Below are positions 9,891 to 21,759 of a stretch of 64,000 bases of DNA, one piece after another. The DNA is from Chondrus crispus (lineage: Eukaryota; Rhodophyta; Florideophyceae; Gigartinales; Gigartinaceae), in NCBI RefSeq assembly GCF_000350225.1, contig NW_005178997.1:62001-126000 (forward strand), given 5' to 3'. Position numbers and translations under genes: made by a program. Every line of letters begins with the position of its first letter. Positions within the stretch are counted from its first letter, which is position 1. The notes beneath the pieces are model-generated. The model was not told where the DNA came from, did no database searches, and saw only the letters and a list, made by a program, of their open reading frames with translations.

Positions 9891-10558
9891 TATAGAAAGG
9901 TCAGCGGGGCAGAGGGAAGAAGGATGGTTGAAGGTTGGTGGTGGTTGACGGGAAAAGAAGTTGATGCCATTTTACTCTTGGTCGCCAACTATTGGCGCTA
10001 CTTATACTCTTCGAACTACATACAATACGAGCCATTAGGGCTGGTCACGTGACTCTCCTTCTTGCACTGGTTGATAATCAGGTGACTCTCCCTGTTGCAC
10101 TCTCGGTTGATAATCAAGTGACTCTCCTACTTCCACTCTCGGTTGATAATCAAATGACTCTCCTTCTTGCACTCTCTCTTGCTAATAATTTGGGACCGTT
10201 TGAGAGTCAATAATATCTGAATGTACTGTACTGTAGATTACAGATTTTACACTACGATTAATAACGACTGTGGCACATACGTCATACGTGTCACACACGT
10301 GTCAAATCGAGAAAAATGAAACATGTTCAGAATGTACTATAGAGTGCCACGAGGTACATAACTTACACGTGTCAACACCAAAATTGAAACATGCTTGGAA
10401 ATGATAGGAAAGTGCAACCGTGTACAAATATGACACGTGTCCACGTTGAAGACCAAACATCCTGAGAATGCTCTTGCAAGCATTTTAGGTTTCGTCGACG
10501 TACACGTGTAATATCTGTCCAGGCTTGTAGCTTAGCATGTGGTCGAAGATTTCCAACA
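9891..10558 (-). mobile_element. Family-A LTR A1 (668 bp)
   Basis: Starts TATAGAAAGG and ends TTCCAACA on the plus strand. The left flank is the RNase H end of Copia-B2 and the right flank is Copia-C-type integrase, with no TSD. The LTR therefore marks a recombination junction. It carries only three GTTGATAATCAA units of the 36-bp repeat, the fewest in the window. Confidence 0.88.
10046..10190. repeat. 36-bp tandem repeat in LTR A1 (3 units)
   Basis: Unit contains GTTGATAATCAAGTGACTCT and lies just upstream of the TATA box in element orientation. Each unit has a TGACTC core like a bZIP (Gcn4/AP-1) site. Copy number differs between LTRs: 3 here, 5 at 15346 and 19521, 7 at 32996. Confidence 0.85.
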
Positions 10559-12329
10559 AATATGACTTCAATTCTGTCGACAAGTACTCTCCCCCTCGAT
10601 CAGTGCGAAGCACCTTCACTTTGCGACCAGTGTGCGTTTGGGCAAACTGTTCATACAACTTGTATTTTGCAAAGGCCTCAGATTTATTTCGCATCGTGTA
10701 CACAACAACCCAGTTCGAGTGATCATCTACAAATGTAATGAAGTATCTCGAACCACCAATGGACTGTACTTCGAGCGGACCGCAAACGTCAGAATGTACC
10801 AAGTCAAGACAGTTCTGTGCTCGAGACGATGATCGCTGTTTCGGGATTACTGATCGCGTTGCTTTGCCGAACACACACGCAGGACAAACGAGAGAGTGAT
10901 TGTCAGACTTTCGATTCATTGCTCTGATCACATCGCTTTGACGAACATTGATGCCACTTACCACATTATTGTGAATCATTGATGCGATTCCTTGTACGTT
11001 AACATGGGCCATGCGTTCATGTAGCGTCTGCAGGGTAACTACGTGAGCAGAAAAGGTTTCATTCATGACGTCAAGTATGTACAAATCCCCAACTTGACTC
11101 GCTGTGGCAACTACAGTTGGTCCTGCAGTAACGCGGCATTTCTCATTTTCAAATGACACTTGCAAACCCTTCGAAACCATTTGGCTAACAGACAGTAGCG
11201 AATATCCAAAATCAGGGACATGCAAAACGTTTGACAATTTGCAAGGATGGGGACTACCGTTGACGTTCAACATGAATTCGACCTCGCCGCGCCCAGCGAC
11301 ATTAGCTCTAGCCTTCGTGCCCATCTCGACTGATCCAGATTGCATCTGTTCATACGTAACGAACAAAGAGCGATCAAACGTGATGTGAGCGCTGCAACCG
11401 GAATCGACAAGCCATGACCTTGCGTTTGCAGCCCTCTTTTCTGGAGTGGAAGTCGAAAGCAAGCAAGTAAAGTCACTCTCCGCAAAGGCAGCAGTAGAAT
11501 TGTCATCTCGAGAAACGAATGCACTTGGCTTTAAGCTAGTGTTGCGTGACCGAAACCCATCTGGCGGTGCAGGTCGGCGCCCATTCACGTCCTTGCCCCA
11601 GCAACGCGCTGCAGTATGCCCATGTCTATTGCAATTCGTACATTTCATATCGCGTCGAATAGGCATGCGATTGACAAGTGCAGGTGCATGTGGTGATGAA
11701 GCAGAAGCGGTCTTCATGCTTTCTCGTTGTTCTTCTTGCAGCAGACGACTCTTCACAAACTCGAGTCCAAACACTTTATCTTCATTACCAAGTGCGTCAA
11801 GAGCAACAATCAAGTTATCGAATCGTGGAGGCAAGCCATTCAACACAGCCATTGCAATTTCTTTATCGTCAATCTCAACACTCATTGACTGCAATCTGGC
11901 AGCAAGTTGCTTCACACGATTGATGAACACGAGCACTTTCTCGGATGGGAGCATGGATACAGTGTAAAAGTCGCGACGGGCGGCAAGTTTGTTGAGCAAA
12001 GTATGACGCTCAAACACATTCAGAATTGCTTCCCATGTCTCTTTCGCACTGCTACACCCTCGCACATGTTGCAAGTAGTCATCAGACAGCGTGAGTCCGA
12101 TGACTGCCTTTGCTTCTGCGTCACCACGGATCCATTTTCTCCGGTCATCTGACGTCGCATTCTCCGATATATCATCAAAAACGTATTGATCGACATCTCG
12201 GAGAGCAAGCAGTAGCTGGATTTTCTGCTTCCAGATGTAAAAGTTAGATGCGGTCAGCTTCTCGATTCTGACCGATCCAGAGCTTTGGTCATCCATTTGG
12301 CCGAATGGATGTACCCTTCGAGTATACAA
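10559..12329 (-). pseudogene. Copia-C-type gag-protease-integrase, truncated in integrase
   Basis: An open frame runs from the gag start (MDDQSSGS at 12296; an in-frame ATG also exists at 12329) through the zinc knuckle CTNCNRHGHTAARC, protease WLVDSGCSAH, pre-integrase CPACVFGK and integrase LVHSDVCGPL and RTDRGGEY. It stops inside the integrase where LTR A1 begins, so the catalytic Glu and all of RT and RNase H are lost. The frame reads on into the LTR for about 24 nonsense codons to 10485. More than 95% identical to the intact copy at 22715-26857. Its own leader and 5' LTR (C1) are present to the right. Confidence 0.9.
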
Positions 12330-12342
12330 GGTCTTCTGTTCC

Positions 12343-12400
12343 GGGATCCCAAGCCGTTAACCGATAGTCAACACAATGGCAAGCCCACCCGTATAAGAAG
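12343..12400 (-). promoter_or_regulatory. Conserved 58-bp leader block, Copia-C-type copy
   Basis: The same block as at 6708-6765, with only one or two differences, here about 47 bp upstream of the MDDQ start of gag. Confidence 0.7.
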
Positions 12401-13405
12401 TTTGTAGCGATTACTCGGAAACGTTCTTGGTGCTTGTTCCCGGCGGAGTGGAACAAGCGTATTCTTCTTAAAAATGCCTTAGGGCGCTACCCCTGTATGT
12501 CGGCCAGTGCGGGTCTTTCGACTGTGAACTAAATCAAACGTGCAACGAGTAAGCACAACACTTTGCCTGTAGACGAACCAGGACTTTTGGTCACTACCGC
12601 GAACGGTCCCTGCAACCGAAATCGGCTTGTCCAAACTTGATACGGTACTACCCCAATGAGGTTTCCCACAACACAAGAATGAAACTGCCTTCGTCGTACT
12701 CGTGTGATTTGTTCACAATCACTCCTTGGGTCACCCTCTTCCGTGCGAACTAAATCAAGGTACGCGACCTTATACACGTATAGTGAGAGGTTCAGTGTTT
12801 AGGCACGTATTCTCTTCACCCAGGGGACCGAAGTCGTACCTATAGGGCTAATACCGAGAGCGTTACCCACACCGCCGACGCACCTCCCGAAGGCAGAGTG
12901 CGGATCGACTAGACCAGTACACTGTGATCCTCCCCGAGGATCAGTAATTCGTCTCTCGACGATTCTTGGTCGGACCCTCGCTCAAGTCAGATTTCCAATG
13001 GCACAAGCCTTTCACCAAGAGCGAGGGTATCGGCAGCTACGACGATCACCGGCGTGATCGAAGGGCAGTCTTCTTGGATTGATATGGTACGTTGGCGACT
13101 AGGGACTACACCCACAGCTCACACAACGATTGCCAAGACCAAGCTGCAACAGACACGAAGAAGATCCACCAAGTTGAAACGACAGCGGGTAGACGGAGAC
13201 GAACGACCAAGATGATAACGACAGCAAGTAGACGGCGATAGAACAAAACGAACGGCGGCGGCGATGAAACGGCGGCGGAAACGACAGCAGAAACCAAAAC
13301 GAGAACGACAGCGGGGACCAAAACGAGAACGACAGCAGAAACAAACACGAAAACGGCAGCAGAAAGTGAGAACGAGCACTCACACAGCGGAACAATAACG
13401 TTGAA
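12401..13405 (-). other. Structured untranslated leader of a Copia-C-type element
   Basis: About 1 kb between gag and the primer-binding site with no conserved frame; short frames here are broken by indels in the Copia-D copy. It holds stable dyads shared with 26929-27933 and 31859-32826: GATCCTC-CCC-GAGGATC at 12926-12942, and ACCCTCGCTC at 12974-12983 pairing with GAGCGAGGGT at 13019-13028. A low-complexity AACGACAGC-like tract fills 13150-13400. Confidence 0.6.
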
Positions 13406-13419
13406 CTGGGCCCATAACC
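13406..13419 (-). promoter_or_regulatory. Primer-binding site of the Copia-C-type element
   Basis: Complement of CTGGGCCCATAACC, adjacent to the LTR start at 13420. The same half-initiator-tRNA site as in Copia-B1. Confidence 0.85.
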
Positions 13420-14358
13420 TAATGGTAGGTCAGCGGGGCAAAGGGAAATCGGAGGACGGTTGATGAGGTGAAGTTGAAGGATTGGGTACCGATTTACTTT
13501 GAGTCGCCAACTTCTGGCACTACTTATACACTTCTGCAATCTTCTAGAACTCTACTACCAAACACTACGACACACATACTACAAATGTATTGGCTCTAAC
13601 ACATGTGCCCGTCTTGCTACTCAGCCAAACTGGCGATGGCCCAACAAACAGAACAGAAAACCGCCTTACGAATTACCACTGTCATGACGGAGAAATTAGT
13701 AAGGCAGTACAACAAAGCACAGCAAAGCACAAATTCCCTTACTATTCCAAATCCAGCGTGGCACAAATTCGTAAGGCACGTTTACAGCTCACACGTTGCC
13801 TTACGAATTCAAATCAATCCTGCAAGGACTGTTTACAGCGCACACGTTGCCTTATGAATCTGAATCTCTCGTGAGGTCCTGTGCACTGTCAATTACAACA
13901 GTGCACATTTTGCCTTACGAATTCAAAACTCGCGCAACGGTATCTTTGTGTCCTGCTGTAGCCGTGCTGCACTCCATGGACGCTGTAAACCTTTGGCACG
14001 TGCCAGGCACCCGCCACCAAGGTTCTATACTTTGTCTGTAAGACTGCAGGTGTACTGCACGCGTCCGACAGTGTAATGAGGACATGTGTCCAGGTCATAC
14101 ACGTGTCGGGCGGAGAAAATGAAACATGCTCAGATTGAACTGTACACCGCAACCGTGTACATATTTCACACGTGTACACGTTGAAAACTGAACTTGCTCC
14201 TGCAGTACTGTAGAGTACAACCGTGTACAGAAATCACACGTGTACACGTTGGAAATCAAACTTGCTCAGCTCATCACGCGGAGTGTTTTTACTTTTACAC
14301 GTGTCATACCTGTCGTCGTGTGTCATGCATATCAGCATGTGGTCGTAGAATTACAACA
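13420..14358 (-). mobile_element. Family-C LTR C1 (939 bp)
   Basis: Ends TGTTGTAATTC and CCTACCATTA in element orientation. It serves as 5' LTR for the gag-integrase piece on its left and as 3' LTR for the pol piece on its right, the signature of LTR-LTR unequal recombination. TATAAG at 13523-13528 (complement), HSE-like TTCTAGAA just upstream, several CCTTACGAATT boxes in both orientations, and four CACGTG sites at 14100, 14169, 14237 and 14298. Confidence 0.9.
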
Positions 14359-14369
14359 CTCCCCCTCGA

Positions 14370-15187
14370 TCACATGCTTTTACCAGAAGTAGTTACTGCA
14401 AGCCCTAGAAGTTCTACAAACTTCTGGAACAGAACTCGCCCAAGTGCTTTCGTCAGGATATCTGCAGGCATGGAAGTGGTCGGGCAATGCGACAAAGAAA
14501 TGACGTTTCTCTTAATTGCATCTCGATAATAGTGGTATTTCACATCAACATGTTTGTTACGACGGTTGACCGATTCATTCTGTGCATACGAAATAGTCCC
14601 TGCATTGTCACACCCCATCATAATCGTGGGATCAGAATCAAGTCCAAGAACATCACCAACCACTTGACGAAACCAAGTCGCCTCCTTACACGCTTCACAT
14701 AGTGCAATGTACTCAGCTTCACACGTCGAAGTTGCAACCACAGTCTGTTTCCGGGAACTCCAACTGATCGCTCCACCGCAGAGCTTGAAAACATATCCGC
14801 TGGTCGACTTGCGAGAGTCTGAACAACCGGCCCAGTCAGCATCACTGAAGCCGAACAACTCCGGCGATTTAGATTTATTGTCAAACACGATTCCTAAGTT
14901 TCGCTTATCGTTGGTGGGGTGAGAGAATCCGCGGTACACAGTGTGACTCACATGGGTTGGCAGAATGTTGAGAAAGCTTTCCAATCGCATATGCCAAGTC
15001 TGGACGAGTGCCAACCATCAAGTACATCAGGGATCCCACTGCCTCACGATACGGTGCATTTGTTTCGGAGTCGTTTTCGGTTGAAATTGTGGTTGTGTGA
15101 CCTTGTTCCATTGGAGTCAGAGAAGGGTTACACGTTGACATTCCAAAACGCTCAAGCACTTTCGATGCATACTTAGTTTGAGTGAGA
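14370..15187 (-). pseudogene. Copia-C pol 3' fragment, unit 1, with a replaced patch
   Basis: RNase H and the end of RT of Copia-C, preceded at 14359-14369 by polypurine tract sequence. It is cut at 15187, within a Leu-Thr-Gln motif of RT, by LTR A2. Relative to 18540-19362, 41 bp are replaced by 36 bp at 14904-14939. This shifts the frame and destroys the segment that reads VKRVMRYVQGTRNLG elsewhere. RNase H motifs (DADWAG, KSTSGYVF, AEYIALCEACKEA) remain. Confidence 0.88.
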
Positions 15188-15957
15188 TAAAGAAAGGTCA
15201 GCGGGGCAGAGGGAAGAAGGATGGCTGAAGGTTGCTGGTGGTTGACGGGAAAAGAAGTTGATACCATTTTACTCTTGGTCGCCAACTATTGGCGCTACTT
15301 ATACTCTTCGAACTACAAACAATACGAGCCATTAGGGCTGGTCACGTGACTCTCCTTCTTGCACTCGTTGATAATCAAGTGACTCTCCCTGTTGCACTCT
15401 CGGTTGATAATCAAGTGACTCTCCTACTTCCACTCTCGGTTGATAATCAAATGACTCTCCTTCTTGCACTCTCGGTTGATAATCAAGTGACTCTCCTATT
15501 TCCACTCTCGGTTGATAATCAAATGACTTTCCTACTTGTACTCTCTCTTGCTAATAATTTGGGACCGTTTGAGAGTCAATAATATCTGAATGTACTGTAC
15601 TGTAGATTACAGATTTTACAATACGATTAATAACCACTGTGGCACATACGTCATACGTGTCATACACGTGTAGGACAAATGTCATACGTGTCACACACAT
15701 GTCAAATCGAGAAAAATGAAACATGTTCAGAATGTACTGTAGAGTGCCACGAGGTACATAACTTACACGTGTCAACACCAAAATTGAAACATGCTCGGAA
15801 ATGATAGGAAAGTGCAACCGTGTACAAATATGACACGTGTCCACGTTGAAGACCAAACATCCTGAGAATGCTCTTGCAAGCATTTTAGGTTTCGTCGACG
15901 TACACGTGTAATATCTGTCAGGCTTGGAGCTTAGCATGTGGTCGAAGATTTCCAACA
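15188..15957 (-). mobile_element. Family-A LTR A2 (770 bp)
   Basis: 3' LTR of the Copia-D piece to its right, joined on the left to truncated Copia-C pol with no TSD. TATAAG at 15298-15303 (complement), five complete GTTGATAATCAA repeat units at 15346-15556, and CACGTG sites at 15665, 15766, 15834 and 15903. Confidence 0.9.
15346..15556. repeat. 36-bp tandem repeat in LTR A2 (5 units)
   Basis: Same unit as at 10046-10190; the last units have diverged to a TGACTTTCC form. Confidence 0.85.
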
Positions 15958-15968
15958 CTCCCCCTCGA

Positions 15969-17589
15969 TCACATGCTTTTACTGGACACTGCAAGCCCCA
16001 GAAGTTCTACAAACTTCTGGAATAGAATTCGCCCAAGTGCTTTGGTTAAGATATCCGCAGGCATCGAAGTGGTCGGACAATGCGACAAATACACAATGTT
16101 TCTCTTAATAGCATCTCGTACGTAGTGGTATTTTACATCAACATGTTTGTTGCGACGGTTGATCGATTCATTCTGTGCAAACGAAATCGTCCCTGCATTG
16201 TCACACCCCATCATGATCGTGGGATCAGAATCAAGTCCGACGACATCAGCAACAACTTGACGCAACCAGGTCGCCTCCTTACACGCTTCACATAGTGCAA
16301 TGTACTCAGCTTCACACGTCGAAGTCGCAACCACAGTCTGTTTCCGGGAACTCCAACTGATAGCTCCACCACAGAACTTGAAAACATATCCGCTGGTCGA
16401 CTTGCGAGAGTCTGAACAACCGGCCCAGTCAGCATCACTGAAACCGAGCAACTCCGGCGATTTGGATTTATTGTCAAACACGATTCCTAAGTTTCGAGTC
16501 CCTTGCACGTATCGCATTACTCGTTTTACACCTGCCCAGTGTGACTCACATGGGTTGGCAGAATGTTGGGAAAGCTTTCCAATGGCGTATGCCAAGTCTG
16601 GACGAGTGCCAACCATCAAGTACATAAGGCAACCGACTGCCTCACGATACGGTGCCTTTGTTTCGGAGTCGTTTTCGATAGAATTCGTGGTTTTGCGACC
16701 TTGTTCCATTGGAGTCAGAGAAGGGTTACAAGTCCACATTTTAAAACGGTCAAGCACATTTGATGCATACTTAGTTTGAGTGAGACTCAATGTCTTGATA
16801 GTGCGATCTCTTTGAATCTCAAGACCAATGCAGACTTTTGCCTCACTAAGGTCTTTCATCTCAAACCGTTTGTTAAGCTCCCCCTTCATCCATTTGATGG
16901 CATGGATATCACTACCAGCGAGTAACAAGTCATCGACATAAAGTGCAATTAGCATGATAGTGTTACCAATGCGTTTAATGTAGAGGCACGGATCACTACG
17001 TGAAGTCTCAAATCCCAATTCACCGAGTAAGAAATCATCCACTTTGGTATGCCATTGACGAGGTGCTTGTTTAAGACCGTAAAGTGCTTTCAAAAGTTTA
17101 CACACATGATCACTTTTGCTTTTGTCAACGCAGCCTTCGGGTTGCTCCATGTAGATGTCTTCATCCAAGTTGCCGTTCAAAAACGCAGTCACGACATCCA
17201 TCTGATGAAGTTCAAGGTCGTAATGAGCAACTAAGGCAAGAAGTAGACGAATAGTCGTAAACTTTATGACAGGGGCATATGTCTCAGTATAGTCAAGACC
17301 CTGCACTTGCTGGAATCCACGGGCAACAAGTCTGGCTTTTGCACTTTCAACTATATTGCCATTTGCATCAGGCAGCTGCTTGACATTGAAAACCCATCGA
17401 GATGTCAAGATGTTTGACGCCTCAGATCGAGGAACAAGTTTCCAGGTCTGATTCTTAGTCTGTGATGCAAGTTCTTTGTCAATGCCGGTTTGCCAGAATG
17501 CAGCTCTAGGACCGTGGGTTGCTTGTTTGAAAGTCTTGGGACCTTCAATAGCGACATGCGCATGTGAAAGAAGAGCAGCTGCAAAGTTG
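15969..17589 (-). pseudogene. Copia-D pol, RT and RNase H, unit 1
   Basis: An open frame from the junction at 17589 to the stop at 15969: linker, RVT_2 RT (SRWVFNVKQL, LHQMDVVTAFLNGNL, LYVDDLLLAGSD), then RNase H (DADWAG, KSTSGYVF, AEYIALCEACKEATWLR). It has no ATG near the 5' end because the gag-integrase part is missing; the frame begins at the target site AGTTG (17585-17589), where LTR C2 abuts. RT keeps the usual GLKQAPRQWH motif, unlike Copia-B1 and Copia-C, which have His instead of Pro. Confidence 0.9.
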
Positions 17590-18528
17590 TACTGGAAGGT
17601 CAGCGGGGCAAAGGGAAATCGAAGGACGGTTGATGAGGTGAAGTTGAAGGATTGGGTACCGATTTACTTTGAGTCGCCAACTTCTGGCACTACTTATACA
17701 CTTCTGCAATCTTCTAGAACTCTACTATCAAACACTACGACACACATACTACAAATGTATTGGCTCTAACACATGTGCCCGTCTTGCTACTCGGCCAAAC
17801 TGGCGATGGCCCAACAAACAGAACAGAAAACCGCCTTACGAATTACCACTGTCATGACGGAGAAATTAGTAAGGCAGTACAACAAAGCACAGCAAAGCAC
17901 AAATTCCCTTACTATTCCAAATCCAGCGTGGCACAAATTCGTAAGGCACGTTTACAGCTCACACGTTGCCTTACGAATTCAAATCAATCCTGCAAGGACT
18001 GTTTACAGCGCACACGTTGCCTTATGAATCTGAATCTCTCGTGAGGTCCTGTCCACTGTCAATTACAACAGTGCACATTTTGCCTTACGAATTCAAAACT
18101 CGCGCAACGGTATCTTTGTGTCCTGCTGTAGCCGTGCTGCAATCTATGGACGCTGTAAACATTTGGCACGTGCCAGGCACCCGCCACCAAGGTTCTACAC
18201 TTTGTCTGTAAGACTACAGGCGTGCTGTACGCGCCCGACAGTGTAATGAGGACATGTGTCCAGGTCATACACGTGTCGGGCGGAGAAAATGAAACATTCT
18301 CAGATTGTACAGTACACCGCAACCGTGTACATATTTCACACGTGTACAGGTTGAAAACCAAACTTGCTCCTGAAGTACTGTAGAGTGCAACCGTGTACAG
18401 AAATCACACGTGTACACGTTGAAAATGAAACTTGCTCAGCTCGTCACGCGGAGTGTTTTCGATTTTACACGTGTCATACCTGTCGTCGTTTGTCATGCAT
18501 ATCAGCATGTGGTCGTAGAATTACAACA
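17590..18528 (-). mobile_element. Family-C LTR C2 (939 bp)
   Basis: Same ends as the other family-C LTRs; starts TACTGGAAGG right after AGTTG. It lies at the boundary between tandem units 1 and 2. Confidence 0.9.
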
Positions 18529-18539
18529 CTCCCCCTCGA

Positions 18540-19362
18540 TCACATGCTTTTACCAGAAGTGGCTACTGCAAGCCCTAGAAGTTCTACAAACTTCTGGAAC
18601 AGAACTCGCCCAAGTGCTTTCGTCAGGATATCTGCAGGCATGGAAGTGGTCGGGCAATGTGACAAAGAAATGACGTTTCTCTTAATTGCATCTCGTACAT
18701 AGTGGTATTTCACATCAACATGTTTGTTACGACGGTTGACCGATTCATTCTGTGCATACGAAATAGTCCCTGCATTGTCACACCCCATCACAATCGTGGG
18801 ATCAGAATCAAGTCCAAGAACATCAGCAACCACTTGACGCAGCCAAGTCGCCTCCTTACACGCTTCACATAGTGCAATGTACTCAGCTTCACACGTCGAA
18901 GTTGCAACCACAGTCTGTTTCCGGGAACTCCAACTGATCGCTCCACCGCAGAGCTTGAAAACATATCCGCTGGTCGACTTGCGAGAGTCTGAACAACCGG
19001 CCCAGTCAGCATCACTGAAGCCGAACAACTCCGGCGATTTAGATTTATTGTCAAACACGATTCCTAAGTTTCGAGTCCCTTGCACGTATCGCATTACCCG
19101 TTTCACACCTGCCCAGTGTGACTCACATGGGTTGGCAGAATGTTGAGAAAGCTTTCCAATCGCATATGCCAAGTCTGGACGAGTGCCAACCATCAAGTAC
19201 ATCAGGGATCCCACTGCCTCACGATACGGTGCATTTGTTTCGGAGTCGTTTTCGGTTGAAATTGTGGTTGTGTGACCTTGTTCCATTGGAGTCAGAGAAG
19301 GGTTACACGTTGACATTCCAAAACGCTCAAGCACTTTCGATGCATACTTAGTTTGAGTGAGA
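18540..19362 (-). pseudogene. Copia-C pol 3' fragment, unit 2
   Basis: Undamaged frame for the end of RT (GTRPDLAYAIGKLSQHSA) and all of RNase H, truncated upstream by LTR A3 at 19363. A reading frame extends into the LTR to 19460, adding about 33 LTR-derived codons with an in-frame ATG. This is a chance fusion. Confidence 0.9.
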
Positions 19363-20132
19363 TAAAGAAAGGTCAGCGGGGCAGAGGGAAGAAGGATGGC
19401 TGAAGGTTGCTGGTGGTTGACGGGAAAAGAAGTTGATACCATTTTACTCTTGGTCGCCAACTATTGGCGCTACTTATACTCTTCGAACTACAAACAATAC
19501 GAGCCATTAGGGCTGGTCACGTGACTCTCCTTCTTGCACTCGTTGATAATCAAGTGACTCTCCCTGTTGCACTCTCGGTTGATAATCAAGTGACTCTCCT
19601 ACTTCCACTCTCGGTTGATAATCAAATGACTCTCCTTCTTGCACTCTCGGTTGATAATCAAGTGACTCTCCTATTTCCACTCTCGGTTGATAATCAAATG
19701 ACTTTCCTACTTGTACTCTCTCTTGCTAATAATTTGGGACCGTTTGAGAGTCAATAATATCTGAATGTACTGTACTGTAGATTACAGATTTTACAATACG
19801 ATTAATAACCACTGTGGCACATACGTCATACGTGTCATACACGTGTAGGACAAATGTCATACGTGTCACACACATGTCAAATCGAGAAAAATGAAACATG
19901 TTCAGAATGTACTGTAGAGTGCCACGAGGTACATAACTTACACGTGTCAACACCAAAATTGAAACATGCTCGGAAATGATAGGAAAGTGCAACCGTGTAC
20001 AAATATGACACGTGTCCACGTTGAAGACCAAACATCCTGAGAATGCTCTTGCAAGCATTTTAGGTTTCGTCGACGTACACGTGTAATATCTGTCAGGCTT
20101 GGAGCTTAGCATGTGGTCGAAGATTTCCAACA
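19363..20132 (-). mobile_element. Family-A LTR A3, 3' LTR of Copia-D (770 bp)
   Basis: Nearly identical to A2. Followed by a polypurine tract (CTCCCCCTCG on this strand, 20133-20142). It has five 36-bp units (19521-19731), whereas the 5' LTR of the same element (32841-33652) has seven. The two LTRs are equal when an element inserts, so the arrays have since changed length. Confidence 0.9.
19521..19731. repeat. 36-bp tandem repeat in LTR A3 (5 units)
   Basis: Same unit and copy number as LTR A2. Confidence 0.85.
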
Positions 20133-20143
20133 CTCCCCCTCGA

Positions 20144-21759
20144 TCACATGCTTTTACTGGACACTGCAAGCCCCAGAAGTTCTACAAACTTCTGGAATAG
20201 AATTCGCCCAAGTGCTTTGGTTAAGATATCCGCAGGCATCGAAGTGGTCGGACAATGCGACAAATACACAATGTTTCTCTTAATAGCATCTCGTACGTAG
20301 TGGTATTTTACATCAACATGTTTGTTGCGACGGTTGATCGATTCATTCTGTGCAAACGAAATCGTCCCTGCATTGTCACACCCCATCATGATCGTGGGAT
20401 CAGAATCAAGTCCGACGACATCAGCAACAACTTGACGCAACCAGGTCGCCTCCTTACACGCTTCACATAGTGCAATGTACTCAGCTTCACACGTCGAAGT
20501 CGCAACCACAGTCTGTTTCCGGGAACTCCAACTGATAGCTCCACCACAGAACTTGAAAACATATCCGCTGGTCGACTTGCGAGAGTCTGAACAACCGGCC
20601 CAGTCAGCATCACTGAAACCGAGCAACTCCGGCGATTTGGATTTATTGTCAAACACGATTCCTAAGTTTCGAGTCCCTTGCACGTATCGCACTACTCGTT
20701 TTACACCTGCCCAGTGTGACTCACATGGGTTGGCAGAATGTTGGGAAAGCTTTCCAATGGCGTATGCCAAGTCTGGACGAGTGCCAACCATCAAGTACAT
20801 AAGGCAACCGACTGCCTCACGATACGGTGCCTTTGTTTCGGAGTCGTTTTCGATAGAATTCGTGGTTTTGCGACCTTGTTCCATTGGAGTCAGAGAAGGG
20901 TTACAAGTCCACATTTTAAAACGGTCAAGCACATTTGATGCATACTTAGTTTGAGTGAGACTCAATGTCTTGATAGTGCGATCTCTTTGAATCTCAAGAC
21001 CAATGCAGACTTTTGCCTCACTAAGGTCTTTCATCTCAAACCGTTTGTTAAGCTCCCCCTTCATCCATTTGATGGCATGGATATCACTACCAGCGAGTAA
21101 CAAGTCATCGACATAAAGTGCAATTAGCATGATAGTGTTACCAATGCGTTTAATGTAGAGGCACGGATCACTACGTGAAGTCTCAAATCCCAATTCACCG
21201 AGTAAGAAATCATCCACTTTGGTATGCCATTGACGAGGTGCTTGTTTAAGACCGTAAAGTGCTTTCAAAAGTTTACACACATGATCACTTTTGCTTTTGT
21301 CAACGCAGCCTTCGGGTTGCTCCATGTAGATGTCTTCATCCAAGTTGCCGTTCAAAAACGCAGTCACGACATCCATCTGATGAAGTTCAAGGTCGTAATG
21401 AGCAACTAAGGCAAGAAGTAGACGAATAGTCGTAAACTTTATGACAGGGGCATATGTCTCAGTATAGTCAAGACCCTGCACTTGCTGGAATCCACGGGCA
21501 ACAAGTCTGGCTTTTGCACTTTCAACTATATTGCCATTTGCATCAGGCAGCTGCTTGACATTGAAAACCCATCGAGATGTCGAGATGTTTGACGCCTCAG
21601 ATCGAGGAACAAGTTTCCAGGTCTGATTCTTAGTCTGTGATGCAAGTTCTTTGTCAATGCCGGTTTGCCAGAATGCAGCTCTAGGACCGTGGGTTGCTTG
21701 TTTGAAAGTCTTGGGACCTTCAATAGCGACATGCGCATGTGAAAGAAGAGCAGCTGCAA
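20144..21759 (-). CDS. Copia-D pol, RT and RNase H part (3' half of split frame)
   Basis: Continuous open frame with the complete RVT_2 RT and RNase H, essentially the same protein as 15969-17589. The 5' half of this polyprotein is at 28892-31787; the intact Copia-C element (21765-28886) lies between, with AGTTG duplicated on both sides. The frame would be continuous without the insertion. Differences from unit 1 are a few substitutions, for example Ile-Ser-Thr for Ile-Leu-Thr at the start of RT. Confidence 0.88.

Larger units (their letters stand above)
13420..17589. repeat. 4.17-kb tandem duplication, unit 1
   Basis: LTR C, Copia-C RNase H end, LTR A and Copia-D pol in the same order and orientation as 17590-21764, nearly identical throughout. 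Unit 1 is 5 bp shorter because a 41-bp stretch is replaced by 36 bp of unrelated sequence at 14904-14939. Confidence 0.92.

Noticed and set aside
12529..12777. 82-codon frame in the Copia-C leader
   Set aside because: Conserved between near-identical copies but broken by indels in Copia-D, while the RNA stems persist.
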